A stretch of DNA of 64,000 nucleotides from Gracilaria domingensis (taxonomy: Eukaryota; Rhodophyta; Florideophyceae; Gracilariales; Gracilariaceae): NCBI GenBank assembly GCA_022539475.1, contig VCMS01000029.1, forward strand, positions 124,001 to 188,000. Direction: 5' to 3'. A program made the translations under genes and the position numbers. The first letter of the stretch is position 1. Each line of letters opens with the position of its first letter. Positions 9,137 to 18,878 of this stretch are shown piece by piece. The notes below the pieces were generated by a model that was not told where the DNA came from, did not search any database, and worked only from the letters and a program-made list of their open reading frames with translations.

Positions 9137-10420
9137 TTATTTCTTGCCACACCCCCCTCCCCCCCAGACACTAGGTAGAGGCTTCAGCAAGATCGAACCG
9201 TTTTCGAGTGCTTCATAACAATGCTCACAATCAAGGTCAATGTTGCCTTCTCTTGCGAAGCGGCAGGGACTTCTATCATCAAACGCTGAAAGCGAGAAAT
9301 CGTTTCGGGCCACGTATTGTTTCCACCGACGCTTATCAATAGGAGTGAGCTTGCACTTCCAAACGCAGTTTTTCCACTCCAAATCTGCATTCCAGACAGT
9401 TCCCAGAACAGTATCCAAAGCTACGCCACGAAAGAGCTTTGAATCCTTTTCCTTTCCGGCAATCAGGAACCGGTCCTTCCAGAATTTGTGGTCTTTGACT
9501 TCTGGAGATACCATGCATTGTGGGAATGATCTGGAGCACAAAATTCGTTTTGATATGTGTGCAAACTCATGCGACAAGCTAAACGCTGCCACGAGGTCGT
9601 GATCGTCCTTACAAAGCTTAAGTAGCCCTTCTATCCTCTTGTTAACTGTTGTAGACCACTTCTTGCGTTCTTTTGGTCCAAACTTGCGTAGAGTTGTTTC
9701 ATCATCAACCTTTTTTTCCCGATTCATCTCCCGCAGATAATAATAGTCTTCTCCTAGTTTTCCGTTCGTAAACAAACGTTTGGCCCTTGTTTGGATGTAC
9801 GTAGACAGTTCCTCTGGATGCTTATCCCAGAGGCTGGCGTTGTCAATGAGTTTCCAGTACTCATCCTCTACACGCGGACTTGCGTTAACATTCCCCATTA
9901 AATGCTTCACCGTAGGATGCTTTTTGAAACGCCCATTTGTCATGCCGTTCGTAGTCTGCTTGCCCGTCTCTGTTATTTTCCCTTTGGACTTTAATTTCAT
10001 CTCCAAGTCCATGAAGGCAGCGTGTGAAACTGTAGCGAAGCATGGAAAGCGTCGAACTGCTTCGTTCTGCAGTACATGCTTCACAAGCTTTTTCTTGCTT
10101 CGTCTTCCCAAACAGGACACGGAGACTCTATTTTGTTCTGCGGCTGCTCTGTAAAGTTCAGTGCCGTATTTTTGCAACCAGTCCGAGATGCGCTCTTCTT
10201 GAGTATCGGTCAATTTAGGAACCGTCTTTTGTTCTCGGCGGTTGAAAAAACAGGCAGATGCAATTGTGCTTCCGCTTGATGACGTAGTGCAAGCGCTGCG
10301 GGATGTACTAACCGTCCGACTTGACTTCGAAGCCTTGGGAGGAGTGCAATGCCCGTTTCTCTTTGAGTGACGCCGAAATGAGTCTGCTTTCGTCGGATTT
10401 CTGGTCGGATTTCTGGTCAT
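9137..10420 (-). CDS. Unknown protein with HEFAH motif
   Basis: 427 residues from ATG at 10420 (the frame is open to a TTG at 10447). I do not recognise a family. Residues 1 to about 60 are Ser/Thr/Arg-rich with a short direct repeat (RNPTRNPT). The central and C-terminal parts are basic and soluble-looking with several Trp and Cys residues (for example ECRF-like CRFAREGNIDLDCEHCYEA near the end, with a CEHC pair). One segment reads SLSHEFAHISKRIL, which fits the HExxH zinc-peptidase pattern, but no third ligand is obvious. No signal peptide or membrane segment is seen. The long single frame and regular codon use favour a real gene; a domesticated transposon protein is a possible alternative. 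Confidence 0.55.
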   Translation of the reverse strand: MTRNPTRNPTKADSFRRHSKRNGHCTPPKASKSSRTVSTSRSACTTSSSGSTIASACFFNRREQKTVPKLTDTQEERISDWLQKYGTELYRAAAEQNRVSVSCLGRRSKKKLVKHVLQNEAVRRFPCFATVSHAAFMDLEMKLKSKGKITETGKQTTNGMTNGRFKKHPTVKHLMGNVNASPRVEDEYWKLIDNASLWDKHPEELSTYIQTRAKRLFTNGKLGEDYYYLREMNREKKVDDETTLRKFGPKERKKWSTTVNKRIEGLLKLCKDDHDLVAAFSLSHEFAHISKRILCSRSFPQCMVSPEVKDHKFWKDRFLIAGKEKDSKLFRGVALDTVLGTVWNADLEWKNCVWKCKLTPIDKRRWKQYVARNDFSLSAFDDRSPCRFAREGNIDLDCEHCYEALENGSILLKPLPSVWGGGGCGKK

Positions 10421-11881
10421 TGTGAGGATGAATGATGACTGATTCAAACCAGCTGCTGCAGTTTATGCGCCGCCAACATCAACTTAAGTACGCACTAAAG
10501 AAGCAATCGAGGTAGCTTCATTCCCTCGGAGAGACTGATGGAGACGATGGATACATATGTAACGCCAGTTACGGGGCGGCGTTGAGAATGGACTGACTCA
10601 AAGACAAACGGCCACAAAGCAGCATTCAATGACTGTGTAATCCCAGACTGCCAGACCTATATCAAGTACACGTACAGGTATTGATCTAAAGCTGTCATAA
10701 TTTGATTCTCTAAGGTGTTTCTCGTAAGCTTAGCAACCTGTTGCAGAACAAACGGTATTGATTTCGCACACGCAGATTATCTCGGGCTTCGCAACATATC
10801 ATGAGGCTCTGCCGCATTATCTTCGTATTGCCGGAGCTTGACCTCCTCGATGCTGTATTTAATCACGTTTCAGAGGTGCAGACCTCTTCAAACATCTCCG
10901 CAGCTCATTTACACATTGCGCAATACTCGCAATTGCTCGGAATTCAGTTCTAATGCAAGTTCATCATATCACATAGAACAGTCCATCTTCCAGTGCGCAG
11001 AAAAAAAGGCCTATTAGCAGAATTGAAACCGGTATACAAAAGAATTGGTGGTCAATACGTAGAGATCATAAAATATTCCAGTGAAAGTTCCATCGATCTC
11101 GGAATCACTACCGCTCGTATCGATTCGGAAATCTTCAGCGTCATCAACCAGTTTTTGTTTCGTAGACTCTAATTAGAAATTATAAAGCAACAGAGCGACA
11201 AGTCTCGAGTTGATGCTCGAAAGGACTTTCGAAAACTCTATCAATTGCAGAGGCATTTGAATTCATTCGGAAGGAGATTTTTGAGATCCTGACCACGAAA
11301 GACCATTGACCAAATCCGGAAATCTCGTGCTGGTTCTAGGCGGGTTGTTCCTATCATAGGACTCTTACGTTCAGAACCCGATCTTTTCAAGACTTGCCAG
11401 ACTTCAAGATTGAATTAGTGGTAATCCGTGAATCTAGGGACAGGGAGGTTAGCTGGTGTGCTACTCGTGCTCCTCTTTTAAGGGTCACAAAGTAGTTCCT
11501 ATCGGCCTGAGGTCTTGTGACAGACAGCGTGAGGTACGTAATTTACCAATATAAATTCTGTAATGAACTTCACCCCCAACGTTGTTTTTGGGAGCCCAAG
11601 CACCAATTGATATGACCAAGTGATTGATACAGCTGTGTGTGAAGGCATGAGCAAGACAGAGTGGAAAGTTTTTAATAAAGGCTGCCTGGTGTGGAGAACA
11701 AGTGAACATAATAAGCGAGGGATAGCCGCGCTGTAAATGGTCATTAGTCCCCATGGATAGCATTGAAGAATGAACATCTTTTTTCGCATATATATACCAC
11801 GTGCCGCCATCCTGTTGTACAATAGACATTCTCAGCTTTTATTGTGCCGCCAACGTCAAAGTTCTTCTGTTCTGTCCTACA
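10421..11881. other. Spacer with no recognised gene
   Basis: About 1.46 kb of moderate to low GC. Minus-strand frames at 11485-11829 (107-114 codons) overlap each other and look like chance. A TATATATA run at 11789-11796, about 85 bases before the ATG of the membrane protein gene, could be a TATA element. Otherwise nothing was seen. Confidence 0.35.
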
Positions 11882-13339
11882 ATGCCCTGCGTTCAGACTT
11901 TTCAATCCGCTTCATCATCTAATCTTAACCACGATTTATTCCCCGCGCTAGATGAATCTGGTTTGGGATGGCAGACCATTCTGTCATTGGCATCTATGGT
12001 TCTCTCAGGTATGCAAGCAGTGCTTTGCTTAGAATCAGCACCCTCTAGTCGTATTTCATTTGAAAAAGTTTGGATCCTATTTGTCCTCGAACTCTGTGAG
12101 ATTGTTGTCGTCATTGCAGCGGAGTTTTACTCGTTTTTTAGACTCCGTTCAGTCCTCCAATTCCGGCTTGAGTGGCTTTACTGGGCTCCATATTGTCTGC
12201 TCATCTACGGTGTTCTCGGACTTGCATATGACGTTGTGTTTACTGTTTATCAGGCATATCTTTCTAGGGTAAAATGGCACACACTTTCCTGTGAAGATGA
12301 AGTAGGGGGTCATTGGTACACTGCAGGAATCGCTTTTGTCTTTTTTGCGATTACAACAATTTGTTCTGCGGTTCTGATTGGATGGCGGCAAGAGTGGTGG
12401 TTCAGAGCCCCTTTTCGTGTTGAAGAAGAGCAGGCAATTGCGTCGACGATCTTTGAAACATCTCTTAGCGTCGGTGTAATAAGCTTTTGCATCGGGTGGG
12501 CTATTGTCATCATGGTTTTTCTGACAGTACAATTACTGTTCTTCAGACCTGCACTTGAGAGAGCTATTGCTAGTGCGTATGGAAATGAACCCTTGGGCCG
12601 GAGGTTTCAACGTTGGGGACATCTCAGCACTGGAAGCGACATAAATCGAAGGAATTGGCTCATCATCCCACTTTTTAAACAGATCCTGTGGCCCCATCAT
12701 AATGAGCATTTCCTACCTAATATGTTTTGTCGATTCGAACCAGAAAGGGAAAACATTGAGAAGCAGAGGATTCTTCTTTTCCTTTTGAGAGAACCCGAAA
12801 AAATCACAATCGAACGAATCAAGGACTCTGAAGATCTATCAAAGATGTATACCATATGCACTAGAACTCCGCAGTCGTCTACTGCTGGATTAGGGAACTT
12901 CACTGCAGCAACGATATCAGGTGTGGATATGTGTCGCGACGTTAGCAATGAGATTAGGAGATGTGACAACCGAATTCCACTTCACATTGGTAATGTCCAA
13001 GTTGGAGTACATGCGCATCATACGCATGATAGAGAACAATATGAGAATTTGCATTTACTTCACACGATTTGTATGATCTTGGAGCAGCTTTCATTTGTAC
13101 CCCTGTCAATATGCTTAGTTGTTGCTGTTTCTCGATTGCGGGCATCTTTGGATTCTCCAACTTTTGAGACTCTCAAGGAACTTGCCGATGCAGTGATAAC
13201 ATTTGCGTTGCTTGATGCTGGTATGTCTTTCAAAAGGCTAGTTTGGGGTACAGCCCGTACGAACTTTAATGCTGACAATCCTCTCGGAAATGAAAGGAGC
13301 AATTCCGAACCAGCTTTGCCGGAGGCTACGAACGCGTAG
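11882..13339 (+). CDS. Multi-pass membrane protein, unknown family
   Basis: 485 residues from ATG at 11882; the upstream extension begins at GTG. Hydrophobic segments are visible near residues 30-50, 62-85, 100-126, 146-166, 194-221 and 393-417, with a weaker one near 440. The first five are packed together; then comes a soluble loop of about 170 residues (Arg/Asn-rich, with HAHHTHD) before the last. There is no cleavable signal peptide and no motif of a known transporter, receptor or enzyme that I can name. The arrangement is loosely seven-membrane-segment-like, but I would not call it a receptor. The gene stands alone between two spacers. A TATA-like run lies about 85 bases upstream. Confidence 0.6.
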   Translation: MPCVQTFQSASSSNLNHDLFPALDESGLGWQTILSLASMVLSGMQAVLCLESAPSSRISFEKVWILFVLELCEIVVVIAAEFYSFFRLRSVLQFRLEWLYWAPYCLLIYGVLGLAYDVVFTVYQAYLSRVKWHTLSCEDEVGGHWYTAGIAFVFFAITTICSAVLIGWRQEWWFRAPFRVEEEQAIASTIFETSLSVGVISFCIGWAIVIMVFLTVQLLFFRPALERAIASAYGNEPLGRRFQRWGHLSTGSDINRRNWLIIPLFKQILWPHHNEHFLPNMFCRFEPERENIEKQRILLFLLREPEKITIERIKDSEDLSKMYTICTRTPQSSTAGLGNFTAATISGVDMCRDVSNEIRRCDNRIPLHIGNVQVGVHAHHTHDREQYENLHLLHTICMILEQLSFVPLSICLVVAVSRLRASLDSPTFETLKELADAVITFALLDAGMSFKRLVWGTARTNFNADNPLGNERSNSEPALPEATNA

Positions 13340-14281
13340 ACAGGAAAACTGCGAAAACAAAGCAGGCTGCGCTAGAAAAGAAGAGAAATCGCATTCCGAC
13401 ACGAAGTAAACGCACATACGAAACTTGTGTATGTTTCATAGCGTTCACCGCGCAATGGCGGCGCAGCGAGTGGCCAACGTCGTGGCCCGCGTGGCGAATG
13501 CGTGACGCGCGACAAGCTGCGCGACAAGCTGCGCGACAGATGCCGCGGCTGCTAGCACGTAACGCGCGGGCACGCGATGGGCTTCGCGCGGGTGGCGGCC
13601 AGAGGCCACGCGCAACGCTTCAGCCCGGCGCTTCTGCGGCCCATCCTCCTCGCGGAGCGGCCACACGTGCGTTCCTCGGCACGTTCGGCTGGCGCCCGCT
13701 TGACGGCCGTGCCTCGCAGCCGCACCTTCTTCATGTGCTTGGCACGTCACCCGTCGCCTCGCTTTCGCACAGCTCGGAAAACTAACCCTGGCCGCAGCGC
13801 CGGTCAGAAGACTCTGTAGCAACCTCCCATCGACATTAAATCGATGGGAGGCTGCTACACGATGGTCATGAGTGAAGGTGCGCGCACGTGGTGGTTCATC
13901 CGCGCCGATTCACAGGGCGCGCCCCGCCACGCCCTCGGTTTGCCTGCACACCCTCTCGAAAAGCATGCCGCCACGTGGACGCGCTCTATTTGGCCGTCTT
14001 AAGCTCTATTTATTTTCAGTTCTATTTATTTTCAAAGCATAATAACTCTACCGCAGTAGCCTGCATCATCAGCGGATGATCAGTGATTCACTGTTCACCA
14101 TTTCATCACATCGCCGTTCAAAGCTTGAGGTACAAAGGTACTGACGGTAAGGATACGCTTCAAACCAAACTCTAAGAAGGTGAGAGAGCTAGACCATCGT
14201 GCGGTCCTTTTATGAGATTGTTCCTGTCTGTCAGACTCACTAGGTTTGCTTAGAACAAGTGACATCCCAGCCGATCTCAGC
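13340..14281. other. Spacer with GC-rich block and hairpin
   Basis: 13445-13800 is very GC-rich and open in several frames (125 codons minus from a TTG, 60 codons minus from ATG at 13734), but none shows a domain. A short tandem GCGCGACAAGCT repeat is present at about 13507-13534. A fold-back at 13816-13858 is listed separately. 13960-14280 is AT-richer with nothing recognised. Confidence 0.4.
13816..13858. repeat. 18-bp inverted repeat with 7-nt loop
   Basis: The left arm is GTAGCA, one unpaired base, CCTCCCATCGA; the right arm is TCGATGGGAGG, one base, TGCTAC. The loop is 7 bases (13834-13840). Seventeen of 18 positions pair. Arm and loop sizes resemble the fold-back at 1203-1241, but the sequence differs. 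Confidence 0.7.
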
Positions 14282-14380
14282 CTCTCTCTCTCTCATTTAT
14301 GGGCGCCCTAGCTTAACTAGAGCTAGCTGCGAAGCGCTTTTGAAAGAACCGCTCTCTCACTAAAAAGGCCAACTAAAAGT
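14282..14380 (+). repeat. Dispersed pyrimidine-tract repeat, copy 3
   Basis: Blocks in order: CTCTCTCTCTCT, CATTTATGGGCGCCCTAGC, a CTAGAGCTAG palindrome, GCGAAGCGCTTTTGAAAG, CCGCTCTCTCACTAAAAAGG, CCAAC. It is nearly identical to the minus-strand copy at 18355-18468, so the pair forms a large inverted repeat around two genes. It lies about 100 bp past the 3' end of the alcohol dehydrogenase gene. Confidence 0.7.
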
Positions 14381-14478
14381 GTCGGCCTCCTTTGGAGATC
14401 CGAACGCGATCCGTTTCGCTTTCCCGGAGGAAAGTCAGGCACACCACGAGAAGGCGGATCACATGTGCCCCTCAGCCC

Positions 14479-15627
14479 CTAGCTGTCCCAATGCAAAACA
14501 AAGCGGTACCCTCTGTTCGTGCCTTCGAGCAACTGTGCCATAGCTTCATTCACTTTTGCCATGGGCCAATGCTCAGTCTTCCATGCATCAGTATCCTTCA
14601 TAAAGTCCATATTTGCCTCTACAAGTTCCATCATTTCCTTGAATCGTTTCGTTCCAGTAATCGTAGAGCCCACAACTTTCTGCTGGTGGAAAATCAGCAA
14701 CCTCAAATCTCCAGAGTACGTGCAGTCATTAGCAAACGGAAGTCCAACCTTGCATAGCGTTCCACCCATTCGTAAAAGCTCTAACAAAGAAGTAACCTTC
14801 ATATTCGCTGGCGTAGTATCAAGAATCAAATCCAATTTTCCAATTACCTTCTTGCGATCCTCTTCGTCTTTCATATACACAAACTTATGTGCACCGGCTG
14901 CGAGAATGCCTTCTTTCTTCGAAGCAGTACCGCTCAACGCCCACACAATACAGCCCCTCAATTTAGCAAGTTTCACAGCTGCGGTTCCAAGCCCACCAAT
15001 TCCGACCACACCTACATGCTTCCCTGGAGTCGCGTAGTCACAAAGCGGTTCAAACACAGTACCACCGCCGCACACCAACGGGCATGCCATTTCAGCGGGC
15101 AGCCCGTCGGGAATCTTGATGGCAAACTTCTCTTCAATCCTTTGGTGACGAACAAAACATCCTCCATGTAAATTATACTCTCTCGGCGAAGCACCAAATA
15201 TACCCGCTGCGGAGGAAAGAAACAATCCTTGATACCCTTTCTCACATATGTTCTCCCGACCGACATGACATGCGGCACATGTACTGCAAGAGTCACGAAT
15301 CCAGCTGACGGCGACCTTGTCGCCTACTTCGAGGTGCCGAACGGAAGGACCCAGATGAGTGACTATACCAATACCTTCATGACCCAACGCCACCGGAAAG
15401 TTGGAAATCCCAGTGTCATTGTCTCTCATGTGCACATCTGTGTGACACAGACCGCACATCAAGATCTTCACTTGCACCATTGTCGGCGTCATGGGTGGTA
15501 ACGTAACTTGCTGCAGACTAAGCTTGGCTCCTCGCTCATTGACGACATAGCCCTCCGTCACTAGCGGTTTTTGGGTGTCAACCACGAGGTCGGTAGCTTG
15601 AGGCCCATCAACTGGACTCGGACTCAT
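14479..15627 (-). CDS. Zinc-dependent alcohol dehydrogenase (MDR family)
   Basis: 382 residues from ATG at 15627; a longer frame to 15699 begins at TTG. It is a medium-chain NAD(P)-dependent alcohol dehydrogenase, closest in pattern to the AdhA/cinnamyl-alcohol-type group. Catalytic zinc ligands are Cys in CGLCHTD (about 61), His-Glu in GHEG (about 83) and Cys in CPLVCGG (about 186). The four structural-zinc cysteines lie in CSTCAACHVGRENIC (about 114-128). The Rossmann motif is GIGGLG (about 209-214), followed by a Ser-containing turn (SGTASKK) that often goes with NADP. The first 20 or so residues are an extra N-terminal stretch of unclear role; a clear targeting peptide is not seen. Substrate is not predictable; cytosolic aldehyde/alcohol interconversion is likely. 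Confidence 0.9.
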   Translation of the reverse strand: MSPSPVDGPQATDLVVDTQKPLVTEGYVVNERGAKLSLQQVTLPPMTPTMVQVKILMCGLCHTDVHMRDNDTGISNFPVALGHEGIGIVTHLGPSVRHLEVGDKVAVSWIRDSCSTCAACHVGRENICEKGYQGLFLSSAAGIFGASPREYNLHGGCFVRHQRIEEKFAIKIPDGLPAEMACPLVCGGGTVFEPLCDYATPGKHVGVVGIGGLGTAAVKLAKLRGCIVWALSGTASKKEGILAAGAHKFVYMKDEEDRKKVIGKLDLILDTTPANMKVTSLLELLRMGGTLCKVGLPFANDCTYSGDLRLLIFHQQKVVGSTITGTKRFKEMMELVEANMDFMKDTDAWKTEHWPMAKVNEAMAQLLEGTNRGYRFVLHWDS

Positions 15628-16923
15628 AGTGGCGGGCGCAACGGTCAAAGAAGTGTTTTCGAATGCAAGAGGAGCGGAACACCCAAAGGTTTGTAACAAG
15701 TTCGCAGGAGCTAGATGTGGACGATTTCTGCGTCCATGACCTCCAGCTGGGACACTCCATTGAGCCGTGTGCGGAGCTCCAGATATGTCTAACCGGTCGG
15801 GATATCTGTCCTACCAGATGCCGTGTGCGATCCAATTATGGTGCGATAAAGCGTACGGCGTCGGCACTGGTGTTCCAAGTGCACCAGTTACGCTGGCAAC
15901 CACCAAAACTCGCGGAAACTCTGATCTTTCCACACAGTGTATACGACGGTGGGAGCGCTCGATCCTCCTGAACATTATCCAGTGCTATGCCCAGTAGGGC
16001 TTGACGCTGCGCGTCGTTGCAATTCGCTGCGCGTTTACCGCACTAATGCAGCCAGAACGCTCTCCGTATGTCGCGTAGGAAGGGTAATTTACCCTCTCGA
16101 CAACACTTTGACGAGCACGCGCAAGGGCGTCTTGATTCGCTATGATTAACGACATTCAAACCAGCCCAGATCTCACAGTTACTAGGCGCATAGGACGATA
16201 TTCGCAACGGCAGCGTCTCAAGCGGCAGGCGATGCACAACAAAAGCTGAAATTGCAAACTTAGGTGGATGCTAAGGCTGTGCAAGACTCTTTGCTCGACT
16301 GCCCTCGCAGCGATACCGATTGGCTTAGACTTGCATAGCAGTACCGGCTTGTCGACGAAGGACTCCAGTCATAGAGTAGCGAATTGTAACAGCGATATTC
16401 TAGGCTCAATCCCCGTCACCTGATTAGTATTCCCTCACATACACGGGAAAAATGTTGCGCATTGAAAGAACGGTTCTCAAACGCCGCCTTGCCCTTAAAC
16501 AAGGCGCAAACGCAGGGTTCCAGTGCCGATTCGATATTCTACAAAAAAAACGTCTTGTCCATTCGTTGATTCATTCCTTGCCACCCCAGCATTGACCAGT
16601 GACGAGTGGAGTGAAGTGCTCCAGGATTCGGGCGCTCTGTTCTCCACCACAAAACGATTGAACCGCCATCATGGCATTTGGAATGATTTCACCATCCACC
16701 GACTCGTCAGTAAATGGGCCAGTCTTCCTCTCTCTGTGAAGCAAATGGTTCGACATTGATCGCTCCTAAGAACTTTTTCTGCCGACCTGCATTGTTGAGA
16801 CGGGCGAATTAAGCAAGAAGTCATTTGGGATACGCAGTATATACCAAGCAATTTTGCTTCCTCGAGTTCATCTCAGCCAACGAACTACATCCAGATCTAA
16901 TCCGCAACACTCACATCTGTAGT
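15628..16923. other. Divergent spacer between dehydrogenase and phosphatase-like genes
   Basis: About 1.3 kb between two genes that point away from each other, so it contains both promoters. Frames up to 102 codons (15663-15971) lack ATG starts or domains. A short repeated GCTGCGCGT word occurs near 16008-16031. No promoter element was recognised. Confidence 0.4.
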
Positions 16924-17589
16924 ATGCCCGCGTCCACCGTTTACATCGCACGACACGGCGAGAGAATTGATCACGTTGATAAATCATGGAAGGCAACCTC
17001 CGAACGACCACACGATCCGTTTCTCACAGAGACTGGAATTCAACAGGCCCATCATCTCGGGAAGCATCTCGCCACAAAGGAGCTGACTCATATTTTTGCA
17101 AGTCCATTCTTCCGAACAGTTCAAACGGCAAACGAAGTGGCAAAGGTGACAGGGCTGCCGATCAAGATTGAACCGGGTCTTAGTGAATGGTTACATCCCG
17201 AATGGTTTCCTAAGACACCAACTATGTTGCCTGTCAAAACTCTGAAGGAACAATTTCCTTCCATTGACGATACACACGAACCTTTGGTTTTTCCTGACTA
17301 TCCTGAAACAAGAGACCGTGTGATTGAGAGGTCACGGCAGATTGCCCAACGCTTGGCCGCCAAGTATTCGGGCAACTTACTACTTGTTGCACATGGTATG
17401 ACTTGTGAGTTCGTTGCTCGTGGTCTTACTGATGCGGGACCACGTCCATATATTTCATACTGTTCTCTACAAACCTGTGTTCGTGTGGAAGATGAAGACA
17501 AGTATGTTGTCTACGGCCCAGACGAAGCTGATGTTAGTTTCATGCCGGAGGACATTCGTCCTGAGATCAAAAGTGGTGTTTATCAGTAG
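16924..17589 (+). CDS. Histidine phosphatase superfamily protein, TFIIIC tau55-like
   Basis: 221 residues from ATG at 16924; the frame is open upstream only from TTG. The catalytic signature YIARHGERI is near the N-terminus, followed by FASPFFRTVQTA, GLSEWLHPEWFP and the second catalytic His in LLVAHGMT. This is the phosphoglycerate-mutase-like phosphatase fold. The combination of YIARHG, FASPFxRxxxT and GxxEW resembles the phosphatase domain of yeast TFIIIC subunit tau55 (Tfc7) as well as UBASH3-type and plant proteins annotated as phosphoglycerate mutase family. The next gene rightwards on the same strand is a TFIIIC-like WD40 protein, which makes the tau55 reading attractive but unproven. 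A metabolic phosphatase is the alternative. Confidence 0.8.
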   Translation: MPASTVYIARHGERIDHVDKSWKATSERPHDPFLTETGIQQAHHLGKHLATKELTHIFASPFFRTVQTANEVAKVTGLPIKIEPGLSEWLHPEWFPKTPTMLPVKTLKEQFPSIDDTHEPLVFPDYPETRDRVIERSRQIAQRLAAKYSGNLLLVAHGMTCEFVARGLTDAGPRPYISYCSLQTCVRVEDEDKYVVYGPDEADVSFMPEDIRPEIKSGVYQ

Positions 17590-17669
17590 ATCTCCTATCC
17601 GCCGAGGATGTAACACTTGGAAAGCAGATGTAGGGGAAGAGCCGTGTTGGTCATGACGCTGCCGTCCAT

Positions 17670-17765
17670 TCTTTCTTCTTTAGTATGGTCTGCAACTCCT
17701 CATTGCGAAGAAGCAGGAAAACTACGCTAAGCTAAACGTAATTCTCTCTCCTTAAGAAGGTGCCG
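17670..17765 (+). repeat. Dispersed repeat, TTTAGTATGG subtype, copy 1
   Basis: A pyrimidine run TTCTTTCTTCTT is followed by TAGTATGGTC, ACTCCT, a GCGAAGAAG stretch, then ATTCTCTCTCCTTAAGAAGG. It shares the first two blocks with 23250-23372 and the CTCTCTC..AAGG block with the TTTATGGGC subtype. Confidence 0.5.
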
Positions 17766-18354
17766 TCCATTCATTGCTTCTTGTATGTCAAGAATGCTGT
17801 CGTTATGATTGTGTGTACATGACGACAAAAGAGCCCGAGACTTATGCCACATCGGTTGCGTCTTCTCGTATAGCCAGAAACAGGAAGCCATAACTATGTA
17901 AACCACCTCTCTCTCTGTGTATGTCTCCGGGAATGCTGGCCCAATCAGCTCTTTCGCGATCATCGCGTGTACCTGTTTCCCACAGTAGTCTGGGGCGTTT
18001 CTTTCTGCAACAATCTCTCCAGATGCGAACTAGCATTCTTGCGAAGGAAACTAAGTTTGGATAGAATATCGCTGGCCACAGCTTCATGTCGTATTTTGCT
18101 GATGCCATGTGCTCGCACGCTGTTGTCTTCGTCTTTGGTAACCTGTAATAGCTGCCAACAAAACTCTCCTCATTGCACTCCGCATCTACCGACGGTATCG
18201 TCGTACCGCCACCTATCTACCTCCGTATAATTTCCAAGCAATTCAGATAGGGGATGAAGACGTGGTTGTTAAGGTGTCCGATGCGAACACTCTCAAGGCG
18301 ACTCAGCCTGCCTCCTCTGAGCGAGCGTAGAGGTTTGTCCGTTAACGAAATCAT

Positions 18355-18468
18355 CTTGAAGTGGCCCGAAAAAGTGTTGGCCTTTTTAGTGAGAGAGCGG
18401 TTCTTTCAGAAGCGCTCCGCAGCTAGTTCTAGTTAAGCTAGGGCGCCCATAAATGAGAGAGAGAGACG
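18355..18468 (-). repeat. Dispersed pyrimidine-tract repeat, copy 4
   Basis: Read on the minus strand: TCTCTCTCTC, ATTTATGGGCGCCCTAGC, CTAGAACTAG, GCGGAGCGCTTCTGAAAG, CCGCTCTCTCACTAAAAAGG, CCAACACTTTTTCGGGCCAC. It is almost the same as copy 3 at 14.3 kb but inverted, 3.98 kb away. Confidence 0.7.
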
Positions 18469-18878
18469 TGGAAGGCTTCTAGGATACCCTTGTACGTTCT
18501 TGTCACCGCCGAGCAGAAAATAAACTTGCTTTGTTGTTGTAACCAGATTCTGGTTACCAGAATTCATAACCAATTTTCGAAGACTGGAAGCCTCCGTCGT
18601 TCAACGAAATCGGCGGCTAGAACGCGAGTCCCTGTGTGCGCTCACTTGGTCAATCCCGAATCTTCGAGCGAGAAGCTTCATGAGCTCTACTTTCGTTGAG
18701 CGCCTTGAGACACCTACTCATGCATGTCATGTAAACGGTATTCGAATCGCCGGGACCGAATTAATGTGAGTACAAAGCTTTCGCATGCCAAGAGGCTGAG
18801 GAAAGCTTTCCAACGTCTGGACCCGACTCGCACTACTGTACCTAGTAAGTTCAACAGCACGCACCACTGCTTGCGTGT

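Larger units (their letters stand above)
17590..18878. other. Spacer with two dispersed repeats
   Basis: About 1.3 kb with no recognised gene. It contains a TTTAGTATGG-type repeat at 17670-17765 and an inverted pyrimidine-tract repeat at 18355-18468, both listed. The last 400 bases should hold the promoter of the WD40 gene. Confidence 0.4.

Noticed and set aside
13445-13822. Possible gene in the GC-rich block
   Set aside because: Several overlapping frames with Ala/Arg-rich noise; the longest starts at TTG inside the hairpin.
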